Shown here: positions 37,565 through 44,001 of the stretch, in pieces
Numbering within the stretch: the first letter of the stretch is position 1
Layout of the letters: every line of letters begins with the position of its first letter
IMG/VR virus record: IMGVR_UViG_3300045012_000053
Span: 37,361 to 101,360 of that record
Length of the DNA: 64,000 nucleotides
Source: a virus
Strand: one strand, 5' to 3'
Notes under the pieces: generated by a model
Databases searched by the model: none
Seen by the model: the letters and a program-made list of their open reading frames with translations, nothing else
What the model was told of the DNA's origin: nothing
Program-made: the position numbers and the translations under genes

Positions 37565-37725
37565 AACACCACCGTACAAGTGATCGCCGCCGCGAATAGA
37601 AAATAGAGTGATCGGCGATAATCTTTTTGAAGGAGATAAGCGATTGACAAGACCACGTTGAAGAAGATTAGTGCTAGCCCGATCAGACTCGCCGAACTCA
37701 TGTACTTGCTAATGTGATTCGGCAT
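37561..37725 (-). CDS. 54-residue two-helix membrane protein
   Basis: The ATG at 37725 follows GAGGAAAG. Two hydrophobic segments (SLIGLALIFFNVVLSIAYLL and SLYFLFAAAITCTVVL) are joined by a basic loop (QKDYRRS), a hairpin topology with both ends outside. The stop overlaps the following gene (ATGA). It could be a holin or small membrane modulator; no assignment is possible. Confidence 0.55.
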   Translation of the reverse strand: MPNHISKYMSSASLIGLALIFFNVVLSIAYLLQKDYRRSLYFLFAAAITCTVVL

Positions 37726-37727
37726 TT

Positions 37728-37889
37728 TTAATCGCTTTCCTCGAATTTAATTGATAGTTCCACTACTGCCAACATTCCCATCACATTCGCAAGACATCGC
37801 AGTTTGTTGGTTCCGGGCTGCGGGGTCGGCTCTCCAATGAGAACGATGCCGGGGCGGATTTCTGTTCCGTCCATCTTGGGCAATACCAT
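37728..37889 (-). CDS. 53-residue hypothetical protein
   Basis: The ATG at 37889 has GAGAGG about 5 bases upstream; the TAA is at 37730-37728, before the membrane protein. The sequence has two strand-like parts (GTEIRPGIVLIGE, MLAVVELSIKF). No family. Part of a run of tiny overlapping genes. Confidence 0.5.
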   Translation of the reverse strand: MVLPKMDGTEIRPGIVLIGEPTPQPGTNKLRCLANVMGMLAVVELSIKFEESD

Positions 37890-37897
37890 GCTGCCTC

Positions 37898-37999
37898 TCA
37901 CAGCAAGCCCTCCTTATCCAAAACTTCTTCCAATTCTCTCAGTGTCACATGGCCCCAGCACATCTGAGTGCCGCAGTTCAGTTTTCTTTCAATAATCAT
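37898..37999 (-). CDS. 33-residue hypothetical protein
   Basis: The ATG at 37999 overlaps the previous gene's stop (ATGA) and has GGGAGAGGGAA upstream, a very strong site. Product: MIIERKLNCGTQ, a CWGH motif and an acidic helix. Existence is supported by start signal and overlap; function unknown. Confidence 0.5.
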   Translation of the reverse strand: MIIERKLNCGTQMCWGHVTLRELEEVLDKEGLL

Positions 38000-38160
38000 T
38001 TCCCTCTCCCGTTCTGGTTCACAAATTCGATGTCACTGAGATGCTTTTCCTTCTCAAGCCGACGAGTAACGACTACGTACTCCTCCCACGATCTTGTCTC
38101 CAAGACGCGCATCGCCTTCACCAAATCATCGTTCGGTTCCGGATGCCCGGGTCCACACAT
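37996..38160 (-). CDS. 54-residue hypothetical protein
   Basis: The ATG at 38160 overlaps the upstream stop (TGATG) and follows GGAG with an 8-base gap. The product starts MCGPGHPEPNDDL and continues as a charged helix (MRVLETRSWEEYVVVTRRLE). No known family. Confidence 0.55.
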   Translation of the reverse strand: MCGPGHPEPNDDLVKAMRVLETRSWEEYVVVTRRLEKEKHLSDIEFVNQNGRGK

Positions 38161-38294
38161 CACGCCAGCTCCTTCAACAGCAGATTCTTCGGCCCTAACA
38201 GCAGCTCGTAGAGATCACACGCGAACTCGTACGTGTAGCGGCCCGACAGGTAATCGTACCAGATCGCGGCCTTGATGCGGGTCAGTTGTTCCAT
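38160..38294 (-). CDS. 44-residue helical protein
   Basis: The ATG at 38294 has GGGGTGG upstream, inside the preceding gene. The product (MEQLTRIKAAIWYDYLSGRY, then FACDLYELLLGPKNLLL) is a compact helical protein ending at a TGATG overlap. Family unknown. Confidence 0.55.
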   Translation of the reverse strand: MEQLTRIKAAIWYDYLSGRYTYEFACDLYELLLGPKNLLLKELA

Positions 38295-38455
38295 AACCAC
38301 CCCAAAATATAAGCCAAGATAATTAGTGCGACAGGGACGCCAACGAGCGGTGTCATTAGTATCAACATCATCAGACCTAGAAATACTGCGATCACGCCGC
38401 CGATTATTCCCAACATTCCTAAGCCAACCGAAATGTTTTGTAGATGCTTTTTCAT
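38282..38455 (-). CDS. 57-residue membrane protein
   Basis: The ATG at 38455 follows GAGAG. After a short basic N-terminus (MKKHLQN) there is a long hydrophobic region (about 9-54) rich in Gly, Leu, Ile and Val, enough for two membrane helices with a Pro-containing turn (MTPLVGVP). It overlaps the next gene by 13 bases. It could be a holin, but nothing specific shows this. Confidence 0.55.
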   Translation of the reverse strand: MKKHLQNISVGLGMLGIIGGVIAVFLGLMMLILMTPLVGVPVALIILAYILGWLWNN

Positions 38456-38652
38456 CGCACTCTCACAAGTGCTTGAAATTCCCGACGCATATCGTTCTTG
38501 CCCGCTTCGTACGCTCTTTCTAAAAGACGATACTCGCCCTCTTCAATCAACAATTCTGTCCACTGGTTCATTGAGCCAAAGATGTATCGAACTCTATAGA
38601 TGCGAATGTTGTCTGGCAGGTGTCCTAAAAATTCCATGCAGATGTTTCTCAT
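38452..38652 (-). CDS. 66-residue hypothetical protein
   Basis: The ATG at 38652 overlaps the SprT-like gene's stop (ATGA) with AGGGA upstream. The product is a strand followed by a charged amphipathic helix (EEGEYRLLERAYEAGKNDMR). Family unknown; translationally coupled to the metalloprotease-like gene. Confidence 0.55.
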   Translation of the reverse strand: MRNICMEFLGHLPDNIRIYRVRYIFGSMNQWTELLIEEGEYRLLERAYEAGKNDMRREFQALVRVR

Positions 38653-39183
38653 CGCGGTCCCTCGAAGTAGTTGTCTATGATGATCTGGCGGAATCCGCCC
38701 TGCATATCGATTTGCAGCATGCAGGAGCGCCACAGCCTTCCGTGGTCGATCTGTACGCCGAAGAAATCCCTGTCCGTGCTCCACACTTTGATGTGGCACA
38801 TCTCGTGAAGCATCGTGAAGTCCGCGACCCTAGGTGCCAGCGTGTACCGCTCGTTGTAACTGATCTCGCAATTCGTGCCCGCGTCGTCGTGGCAGAACGA
38901 GGACGCCATGCGCTTGGTGTGCTCCGACAAATCGATCTTGATATTTTTAGGAAGGCGGTCGTGGAAGTAGACAGCGTTATAAGTGTCATAAAGCTGGTGC
39001 AGGTAAGCCGCGTCGGTCTCCCCCATAGTAGTGACGGGGGTGTCGACGTAGACCTCCGGCATGGACGGCTCTTGTTGGGGCGCGTGGCCGAAGAGGAGAA
39101 ACGCGATCACGCCGAGGAGAATGGTGAGGACGATCTTCATCCCCAAAGGTGTTTTAAAAATAACGTCGTCCTGATATCTAGGC
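38649..39183 (-). CDS. Membrane-anchored SprT-like zinc metalloprotease
   Basis: 177 residues from the ATG with GGGAGA upstream. Residues 1-13 are polar, about 14-31 a membrane anchor (MKIVLTILLGVIAFLLFG). Then the SprT-like pattern: YNAVYFHDRLPKNIKI, RMASSF, EISYNERY, HEMCH (zinc ligands and catalytic Glu) and DHGRLWRSCM with a third His. SprT/Spartan proteins are DNA-protein crosslink proteases and normally soluble and cytosolic; the anchor is unusual. Starting at an internal Met would make the anchor a signal peptide. Promoter b lies 44 bases upstream. Confidence 0.75.
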
Positions 39184-39483
39184 ATCTTCTCCCTCGTCCA
39201 CTCGGATGATGTCTTGATGCTCATACAGGCTATCACAATTCGGGTCGTTTGTCAAGGGCAAAATTTCGTCCACCTCCGGCAGCTTCGGCTGCGATAACAA
39301 CGCCGAGGACGGTGGCAATACGGAGAACTTCCCCTTCACGAGTATCCACTGCCTAGGGTTGTCCGGGTCCTCCCGGTAAACGATGGCCTCCGGGACGTTG
39401 TAGCGGGCGGGAACCTTCTCGTCCGCGCGGAGAACCACGCGCGCGTCCTTCACGGAGCCGCCGGGCTGGAAGGCTACGATCAC
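39178..39483 (-). CDS. Hypothetical protein upstream of the SprT-like gene
   Basis: 101 residues from a GTG overlapping the 22-residue peptide's stop (GTGA). Mixed strands (MIVAFQPGG, ARVVLRADEK, RQWILVKGKFSVLPP) suggest a small beta protein; the C-terminus is acidic. Its last third contains a promoter for the next gene. The family is not recognised. Confidence 0.55.
   Translation of the reverse strand: MIVAFQPGGSVKDARVVLRADEKVPARYNVPEAIVYREDPDNPRQWILVKGKFSVLPPSSALLSQPKLPEVDEILPLTNDPNCDSLYEHQDIIRVDEGEDA
39227..39255 (-). promoter_or_regulatory. Promoter b for the SprT-like gene
   Basis: TTGACA (39255-39250), 17-bp spacer ending in TGA, TAGCCT (39232-39227), preceded by C, with AAATTTT upstream. 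It lies inside the 3' end of the preceding gene; start point near 39220. Confidence 0.7.
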
Positions 39484-39548
39484 AGTGTCTTTAATCTCTT
39501 TAATTTAATTGAAACTACTTTGTCGGCTGGTATTTTGCTGGATATCAT
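39480..39548 (-). CDS. 22-residue basic peptide
   Basis: The ATG at 39548 follows GAGGAAG; TGA overlaps the next gene's GTG (GTGA). The product is short and basic (PADKVVSIKLKRLKTL). It may serve only to couple translation of the downstream gene, which lacks a strong ribosome-binding site. Low certainty. Confidence 0.35.
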   Translation of the reverse strand: MISSKIPADKVVSIKLKRLKTL

Positions 39549-39585
39549 TCTTCCTCGTTTATCTCTACGAGGTTTTGGATTTTCA

Positions 39586-39762
39586 TTAGCCCCTCACTCT
39601 CAAATGCCGAACGACGTCCGATTTCCCGCCGTTGACGCTGTGCTCGATGACCGTGACGATCTCCTGCTTCGGTCGAGCGGCGTTCTGCTCTTTACGCAGC
39701 TTTTTAAAGAACTCCGCGCTGCCCGGATTCTTGCGGTTGCGGTGACCTTTGTCGCTTCTCAT
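39586..39762 (-). CDS. 58-residue basic protein
   Basis: The ATG at 39762 overlaps the upstream stop (ATGA), with AAAGGAT upstream. Very basic N-terminus (MRSDKGHRNRKNPGSAEFFK) followed by KQEIVTVIEHS and a basic end; might bind nucleic acid or ribosomes. No family assigned. Confidence 0.55.
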   Translation of the reverse strand: MRSDKGHRNRKNPGSAEFFKKLRKEQNAARPKQEIVTVIEHSVNGGKSDVVRHLRVRG

Positions 39763-40691
39763 TTTTCAATCCTTTTAATGCGCCCATCCTCAACTGCCTT
39801 CAAGAACTTTGCGACATACCCGTTATCGTATTGCAGCATCATTTCGTTATAGTTTTCTAGAGCAAACTCTCGGAACCAGCCGGAGCACAAAGTGGTGCAA
39901 ATCCTCATCACGGCCCACTCGTACGCTTTTCTAGGGTTAGCGATTGCCTCTCCCTCGAAGAGCATCGGGATGATACACCGCTCCAAAGCGATCACGTAGG
40001 CTTCTTCTTGAACACAGCGGATACGTGCTGTGAGTGACATCGCGTCAAACTTCTCTTTAGAACACGCGACTTTGTCCGGGTCGATCTTGATTCTCTCGAA
40101 CATCGGGCGCTCCCCGAACGCCATCACCTCATGAATCTGGTCATGGATGAACGTGCGGTTCGAGACGTTGTCATCGAAGAAATCGACTGCCATCTTGTTC
40201 AACGAGGGGGTACGAAGACGTTCTCGCTCCACGACCTCTTTGTATCGAAGCGCGGTGACTTTCTCGAAATAATCTTTTCCGTATTGAAATATGTTATGGA
40301 GAAGGGTGTAATCTTGAACGTGCTTGTGGAACATTCGAGGCGAGTGGCGATGTGATCTCTTCAAGCTGTACAGCATTTCGAGAGGCGCGACGTCGATCTT
40401 CATTCCGCAGAATTCTGCTTGATCTAGTCTGCCCATCTTCTCCGCGTAATCGAGATACAAACTGGTGGAATCGCCATACTGGGCGATGTCAAACTCCACC
40501 ATCTTACCATCCGGAGCCTTACAGAGGACTTTGGTCGGCGCAACCTTCAAATAAGTCAGGCCCATGAAGTTAGCTGCATTGAAGACTTCGTCTTCTCGCA
40601 CGAGTAGGTCAAGATCGGTAGGCACTCTGTGGAGTGACCGTCCGATCTTTTCCAATCCGAAACGCAGCGCTTGTGAGCCTATGACGATCAT
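39759..40691 (-). CDS. Nucleotidyltransferase-like protein (pol-beta type)
   Basis: 310 residues. The start MIVIGSQALRFG and the following RVPTDLDLLV match the GS...DxD signature of minimal nucleotidyltransferases; a possible third acid lies in GKMVEFDIAQYG. After about residue 100 there is a long helical domain (RSHRHSPRMFHKHVQDYTLL). T4-like phages encode proteins with this layout (nrdC.11-like). Target could be tRNA, a protein or a small molecule; unknown. Starts at a TAATG overlap with the previous gene. Confidence 0.65.
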   Translation of the reverse strand: MIVIGSQALRFGLEKIGRSLHRVPTDLDLLVREDEVFNAANFMGLTYLKVAPTKVLCKAPDGKMVEFDIAQYGDSTSLYLDYAEKMGRLDQAEFCGMKIDVAPLEMLYSLKRSHRHSPRMFHKHVQDYTLLHNIFQYGKDYFEKVTALRYKEVVERERLRTPSLNKMAVDFFDDNVSNRTFIHDQIHEVMAFGERPMFERIKIDPDKVACSKEKFDAMSLTARIRCVQEEAYVIALERCIIPMLFEGEAIANPRKAYEWAVMRICTTLCSGWFREFALENYNEMMLQYDNGYVAKFLKAVEDGRIKRIEK

Positions 40692-40954
40692 TAGTAGCTC
40701 GATGATTCGATGTACGGCTCGCTCTCAACAAATTCGACGCTGGATTCATACGTCGACATATAGTCGGAGCGAAGCTTTTGAAAATCTTCCAGCGTGTACT
40801 CGGCCTTGAATTGCAGGCCAGCGGAGGCCGCGTCCTGTTTCAAGTCGGTGAGTTCTGAGAACGCTTCCTGCGGGGTGAATGTGCCGTTCTCCACATAGAA
40901 AACGATATCCAGCAATCGCCGTTGTGCATCAGTCAGAGTGAACTTCGAGGCCAT
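40691..40954 (-). CDS. Hypothetical helical protein
   Basis: 87 residues from the ATG preceded by GGAGGGGCT. Helical and acidic (LTDAQRRLLDIVFYVENGTF, then FQKLRSDYMSTYESS), no membrane segment. Transcribed from promoter c, with the nucleotidyltransferase-like gene following. Function unknown. Confidence 0.6.
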   Translation of the reverse strand: MASKFTLTDAQRRLLDIVFYVENGTFTPQEAFSELTDLKQDAASAGLQFKAEYTLEDFQKLRSDYMSTYESSVEFVESEPYIESSSY

Positions 40955-40964
40955 AGCCCCTCCT

Positions 40965-41093
40965 TTATTTGAACAACGAAACCAGCCTATCATACTGCAA
41001 TCGAAAAGTCAAGAGAAAAATTCTAGGGTCCACGCCTATGAACCACCCGATCAGCGCGGGTATTCCGTGGACTGGACAGAACCACTCAATCAC
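40965..41093 (-). CDS. Possible 42-residue peptide spanning promoter c
   Basis: A frame from GTG at 41093, overlapping the end of the previous gene, runs to TAA at 40967-40965. It contains CPVHGIPALIGWF, then hydrophobic/basic sequence. The ribosome-binding site is distant and the promoter lies within it, so it may not be expressed. Otherwise the region 40955-41085 holds only promoter c. Confidence 0.25.
   Translation of the reverse strand: MIEWFCPVHGIPALIGWFIGVDPRIFLLTFRLQYDRLVSLFK
40984..41012 (-). promoter_or_regulatory. Promoter c
   Basis: TTGACT (41012-41007), 17-bp spacer ending in TGA, TAGGCT (40989-40984), preceded by CTC and an AATTTTT block. Start point near 40977, about 23 bases before the ATG at 40954. 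Confidence 0.7.
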
Positions 41094-41241
41094 GGGTCAG
41101 CTTTCCTTTCAACTCCGGGAACGCGTGTTCAATCTCTCGATCTTCAATCCAGTCCGCAACCGCCCACCACAATCGGAGGATGCCCAATCCAACTGGCAGG
41201 ACAAGAGCGCTTACAAGTGCGACGATGAGTAACATCTTCAT
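41086..41241 (-). CDS. 51-residue single-pass membrane protein
   Basis: The ATG at 41241 overlaps the upstream stop (ATGA). A membrane helix (MLLIVALVSALVLPVGLGIL) is followed by RLWWAVADW and a charged cytoplasmic or periplasmic tail (EDREIEHAFPELKGKL). It could be a spanin-type or regulatory membrane protein; no lipobox Cys is present. Confidence 0.55.
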   Translation of the reverse strand: MKMLLIVALVSALVLPVGLGILRLWWAVADWIEDREIEHAFPELKGKLTRD

Positions 41242-41609
41242 CGAGGGTAGCTCGCGAGCACGCCGAACGGATTGATCTGGTCCGGGCGGGTGCGCTTGTC
41301 CACCACGGTCTTGGTGTTGTCGAGAACGGTGAGCAGGATGGACGCAATGGCGATGGTCAGCCCTGCTTGCGGCTGGGGCGGCTTCCCTGCGTGCTCCCGC
41401 TTGATTGTGCGCACTAGTTCGCCCCGGAGCTGACGGTGAGACATCTTCGGGACAGCCTTCCCATACAGTTCCAGCCGCTCCTGTTCCGCCTTCCGTTCCG
41501 CTGCGGCCTTCTCCAAGGCGGCGCGCAACTCAGCTTGCTGTTCTGCGGTGAGAACTACCGCAGCGGGGGCCTTCTTCACGTTCTTCTTAAACGGCTTCTT
41601 GTCGCTCAT
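41238..41609 (-). CDS. Hypothetical protein with coiled coil and hydrophobic segment
   Basis: 123 residues from the ATG preceded by AGGAGAG. Basic N-terminus (MSDKKPFKKNVKKAP), Ala/Glu/Gln helix (about 20-60), then a short hydrophobic stretch (LTIAIASILLTVL, about 85-98). The Lys/Ala/Glu composition suggests a coiled coil tethered to a membrane. Family unknown. Confidence 0.55.
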   Translation of the reverse strand: MSDKKPFKKNVKKAPAAVVLTAEQQAELRAALEKAAAERKAEQERLELYGKAVPKMSHRQLRGELVRTIKREHAGKPPQPQAGLTIAIASILLTVLDNTKTVVDKRTRPDQINPFGVLASYPR

Positions 41610-42037
41610 TTTTCTCTCCTGTACCATCCGCCGATTCGTAACTTTTTAGCGGGCGGTGAATTTAAATAAGATTGAAACGGAATGCACAATTTCAAAACTT
41701 TTGGACGTCTTTCCAATGCTCCAAGAATTCGATTACATAACGTGCACAAGAGACCTCGAACTCTTTTTAATCCTCCGTGTTCGTGGTCTATATTTAAGGT
41801 CTTCCAGCGCCCTTCTTTACTTGTCTTTGACCCGCAAATGGCGCAACGACCTTTTTGAAATCGAAACAAAGACCGAACTTGTTCCGACGTTAAGCCGTAT
41901 TGAGACATCCACATATACGCTCTCTTGATGCTTTTTCCTTTCTTTCGATACCAAGCGCGTATCTGAGCGTTGATTCTATTTCGGTTTTTATTTCTGTAAA
42001 TCGCCATCCTTTCAAGTTTGTTTAATTTTGCCATCAT
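41606..42037 (-). CDS. Endonuclease VII-type nuclease, probably mobile (third copy)
   Basis: 143 residues (two adjacent ATGs; the first is used here). Very basic N-terminus, then CAICGS, NIDHEH, RGLLCTLCN and LGALERRP, the same zinc/catalytic pattern as the two + strand copies. It overlaps both neighbours (26 bases and ATGA) and is visibly AT-rich. Unlike the other two it has no own promoter or RBS hairpin. Consistent with independent acquisition into an early operon. Confidence 0.82.
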   Translation of the reverse strand: MMAKLNKLERMAIYRNKNRNRINAQIRAWYRKKGKSIKRAYMWMSQYGLTSEQVRSLFRFQKGRCAICGSKTSKEGRWKTLNIDHEHGGLKRVRGLLCTLCNRILGALERRPKVLKLCIPFQSYLNSPPAKKLRIGGWYRREK

Positions 42038-42197
42038 TAATCACCGATACTATTTTTCCTGTTCTGCATTTCCAATGCCAAGTCCCATCTTCAAAACAGA
42101 TCGCCTTGTGTTTGCAAACGTAACAGCCACCGCACCGGGAACACAGGAACAGATACTCCCCGTGCATACTTACCAGCTTGCAGTTATGCTTACTCAT
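42012..42197 (-). CDS. Small zinc-binding protein
   Basis: 61 residues. CSRCGGCYVC and a later WKC provide four or more Cys ligands for a compact zinc site between short strands (MHGEYLFL, AICFEDGTWHW). It starts eight bases inside the preceding gene and overlaps the endonuclease by 26 bases. It may have come with the endonuclease. No family. Confidence 0.55.
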   Translation of the reverse strand: MSKHNCKLVSMHGEYLFLCSRCGGCYVCKHKAICFEDGTWHWKCRTGKIVSVINDGKIKQT

Positions 42198-42519
42198 GCT
42201 GGTGATTAGAGAACCAGCAGGTTGGCATTGTTTCCACTTCGATCTCGTAATGCGCTAATCGTCGCAGCACGCCGATCAACTTCAACGAAGATGAATCATA
42301 AGATGAGGCAAATTTTACGTCGTGCGTGAAAACCGGGCGTCCTGTAGGCGTCACGCCAGCCAAGTACTGAGGAGCGCTCTCTCTCATCACGATCACGTGG
42401 GAGGAGAATTTATCCGCCAGTGTGAGAATTTCGGTGTTACTTGGAGGCGCGTAAAAGTGCGCGTGCCCGCGTTCCACGTCCCGCAAGTATTTCTCTGCTA
42501 AAGTATGAATATCTGTCAT
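42190..42519 (-). CDS. Hypothetical protein transcribed from promoter d
   Basis: 109 residues from the ATG with AAGGA upstream (an earlier start would lie in the promoter). Mixed alpha/beta: KYLRDVERGHAHFYAPP, a FSSHVIVMRES strand, then helices. No motif recognised. First gene of the unit that includes the third endonuclease. Confidence 0.6.
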   Translation of the reverse strand: MTDIHTLAEKYLRDVERGHAHFYAPPSNTEILTLADKFSSHVIVMRESAPQYLAGVTPTGRPVFTHDVKFASSYDSSSLKLIGVLRRLAHYEIEVETMPTCWFSNHQHE

Positions 42520-42540
42520 CACAGTCCTTTCCAAATCTAA

Positions 42541-42573
42541 GGGCAGTCTAGCATAAGACTGCCCCCTTGTCAA
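42541..42573 (-). promoter_or_regulatory. Promoter d overlapping a perfect inverted repeat
   Basis: TTGACA (42573-42568), 17-bp spacer ending in TGC, TAGACT (42550-42545). GGGCAGTCT (42541-42549) and AGACTGCCC (42556-42564) form a 9-bp palindrome with a 6-base centre across the spacer and -10. It may be an operator for a repressor, a readthrough terminator for the gene ending at 42577, or both. Confidence 0.7.
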
Positions 42574-42576
42574 GCA

Positions 42577-43728
42577 CTATTTTCCTTCCCCAAAGAACTG
42601 TACCGAAACGGTACCCTCTTGGTCGTCCGCAGCCGTTACACTGATCTTGGACGTGGCGCGCTTGCGGAGATAGCTGACCGCCACTCCGGAGGTATACACG
42701 TTGCCCGTCAGAATGATCTCCCCGCGCCCCATACCGATGGCGCGATCAAGGATTGCGATGCCTTGAGGACTTAGGGCTACCCGGGTCGTGGGACAAACGC
42801 CTGCCGCCGTGGTTCTCAGTACGCGGAAGCTGCCGAGATCGGTTAAACGAACCGGGGTCTCTACACGTTCCGGAACTGGCTGCGGCTTTACTTCCGTCTT
42901 AGGTTCCTCCCAAGTAATCACGCGAGGAGTGACCGCTTGTGGCTGAGGCTGAGGCGGCTGCTCCACCAAGACCTGCTTAGGAGTGACGATCATCAAACAC
43001 TGTGCCAACGTAAGCTTGGCGCGCTTTGCGGCATCAGTGCTGCAAAGGATGCGCGCGGAGGCCTCGTCGTTGCCGAGAGCGTGGAAGATGACGGCGGTCT
43101 GCCGGGAATCGCAGCCCTTGTCGGTCTTGCTGACGCCGAAAGAGCCTGCAAAACCGGGAGACGATGCGCCGCCGCTGAAACCTTTCACGCACGGTGAGGT
43201 GGTGAACGCCGCTTCCGGCGCGTACGCCATCGGTGTGTTGCGCTGGACGTTCTCGGTGAACGAGGTGGAGTTACCGGAAGAGTTGTTTGACGAACTCGCG
43301 GAGCCGCCTGCTCCACCCGTTGCTGAATTTGTGTTGGTATTGGAAGAATTCCCGGAGTTGTTCACGGTCGAGTTGCCACTGTTCTTCACAGCCGACGACC
43401 CGCCCGTCGCTGTCGCGGAGCCACCTGCTGCTGTAGCTGCTGAGTTGCCGCCTGCGGCGTTGGAGGTACTGGATGAGTTGCTGTTTGCTGTGCTCGTCGA
43501 GTTTGCTGACGAGTTCTGTGACTGATTCTGTTGCTGAGCCGGACCCGGTGTCGGGTTGGCCGGAGTTGCTGGTACGCATATGAATGCAATTCCCTCCACC
43601 ACGTCGTAGAACGGCGTGGTTGTTGGCGTCCCGGGGGGCGCTTGCTGCCTGATCTGTCCGGTAGGACAGTTCCACGCCATTGCGGGTGATGCAAAAAGCA
43701 AAGCTAGGACTGGGAGAAACTTCTTCAT
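42577..43728 (-). CDS. Exported low-complexity protein with Asn/Ser/Thr/Gly tract
   Basis: 383 residues with a signal peptide (MKKFLPVLALLFASPAMA, cleaved before WNCP). Residues about 68-160 are almost only Asn, Ser, Thr, Gly and Ala. Residues about 175-250 contain a Cys-bearing domain; a Pro-rich linker (about 262-290) leads to a C-terminal domain (LSPQGIAILDRAI, then strand and RKRAT) vaguely like OmpA domains. Expected location is periplasm or outer surface. Function unknown; possible superinfection-exclusion or envelope role is only a guess. Confidence 0.6.
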   Translation of the reverse strand: MKKFLPVLALLFASPAMAWNCPTGQIRQQAPPGTPTTTPFYDVVEGIAFICVPATPANPTPGPAQQQNQSQNSSANSTSTANSNSSSTSNAAGGNSAATAAGGSATATGGSSAVKNSGNSTVNNSGNSSNTNTNSATGGAGGSASSSNNSSGNSTSFTENVQRNTPMAYAPEAAFTTSPCVKGFSGGASSPGFAGSFGVSKTDKGCDSRQTAVIFHALGNDEASARILCSTDAAKRAKLTLAQCLMIVTPKQVLVEQPPQPQPQAVTPRVITWEEPKTEVKPQPVPERVETPVRLTDLGSFRVLRTTAAGVCPTTRVALSPQGIAILDRAIGMGRGEIILTGNVYTSGVAVSYLRKRATSKISVTAADDQEGTVSVQFFGEGK

Positions 43729-43745
43729 TGTTGCTCTTTTCTGGC

Positions 43746-43952
43746 CTATGGCCGATTAGTTTTTAGTTTGTAATCGCGGAACATGTTCATCAGCACACGA
43801 ATCGCAAACGCCTGCCAGAAAGTAATCTTGGCGACGCCGAACACGAGTGTGATGATCTGGGCGGTGAAGAGGACATTCACCAGAAATTCTGTAAACCACG
43901 TGGTTGCCAACAGAAGTAAAACGGCAACGATCACTTGTGTAAGTATCTTCAT
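43746..43952 (-). CDS. 68-residue membrane protein
   Basis: ATG preceded by GGAGG and by promoter e. Two hydrophobic segments (ILTQVIVAVLLLLATTWF and VLFTAQIITLVFGVAKI) separated by a short loop and followed by a basic tail (RDYKLKTNRP). Holin-like in topology (two helices, charged C-terminus); as it is read directly before the exported protein, an envelope role for the pair is likely. Confidence 0.6.
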   Translation of the reverse strand: MKILTQVIVAVLLLLATTWFTEFLVNVLFTAQIITLVFGVAKITFWQAFAIRVLMNMFRDYKLKTNRP

Positions 43953-43972
43953 AAAACCTCCACTCGTATTAC

Positions 43973-44001
43973 AGCCTAACACACTTCGTCTGAAATGTCA
44001 A
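43973..44001 (-). promoter_or_regulatory. Promoter e
   Basis: TTGACA (44001-43996), 17-bp spacer ending in TGT, TAGGCT (43978-43973), preceded by C and AAAATT. Start point near 43966, just before the GGAGG of the membrane-protein gene. It lies over the last codons of the previous gene. Confidence 0.75.

Noticed and set aside
37630-37660. TTGACA on the + strand within a - strand gene
   Set aside because: No -10 at 17 bp (ATTAGT) and no + strand gene downstream.
39549-39588. 13-codon frame from an ATG overlapping the preceding stop
   Set aside because: Too short, and the GAGGAAG within it is the ribosome-binding site of the next small frame.
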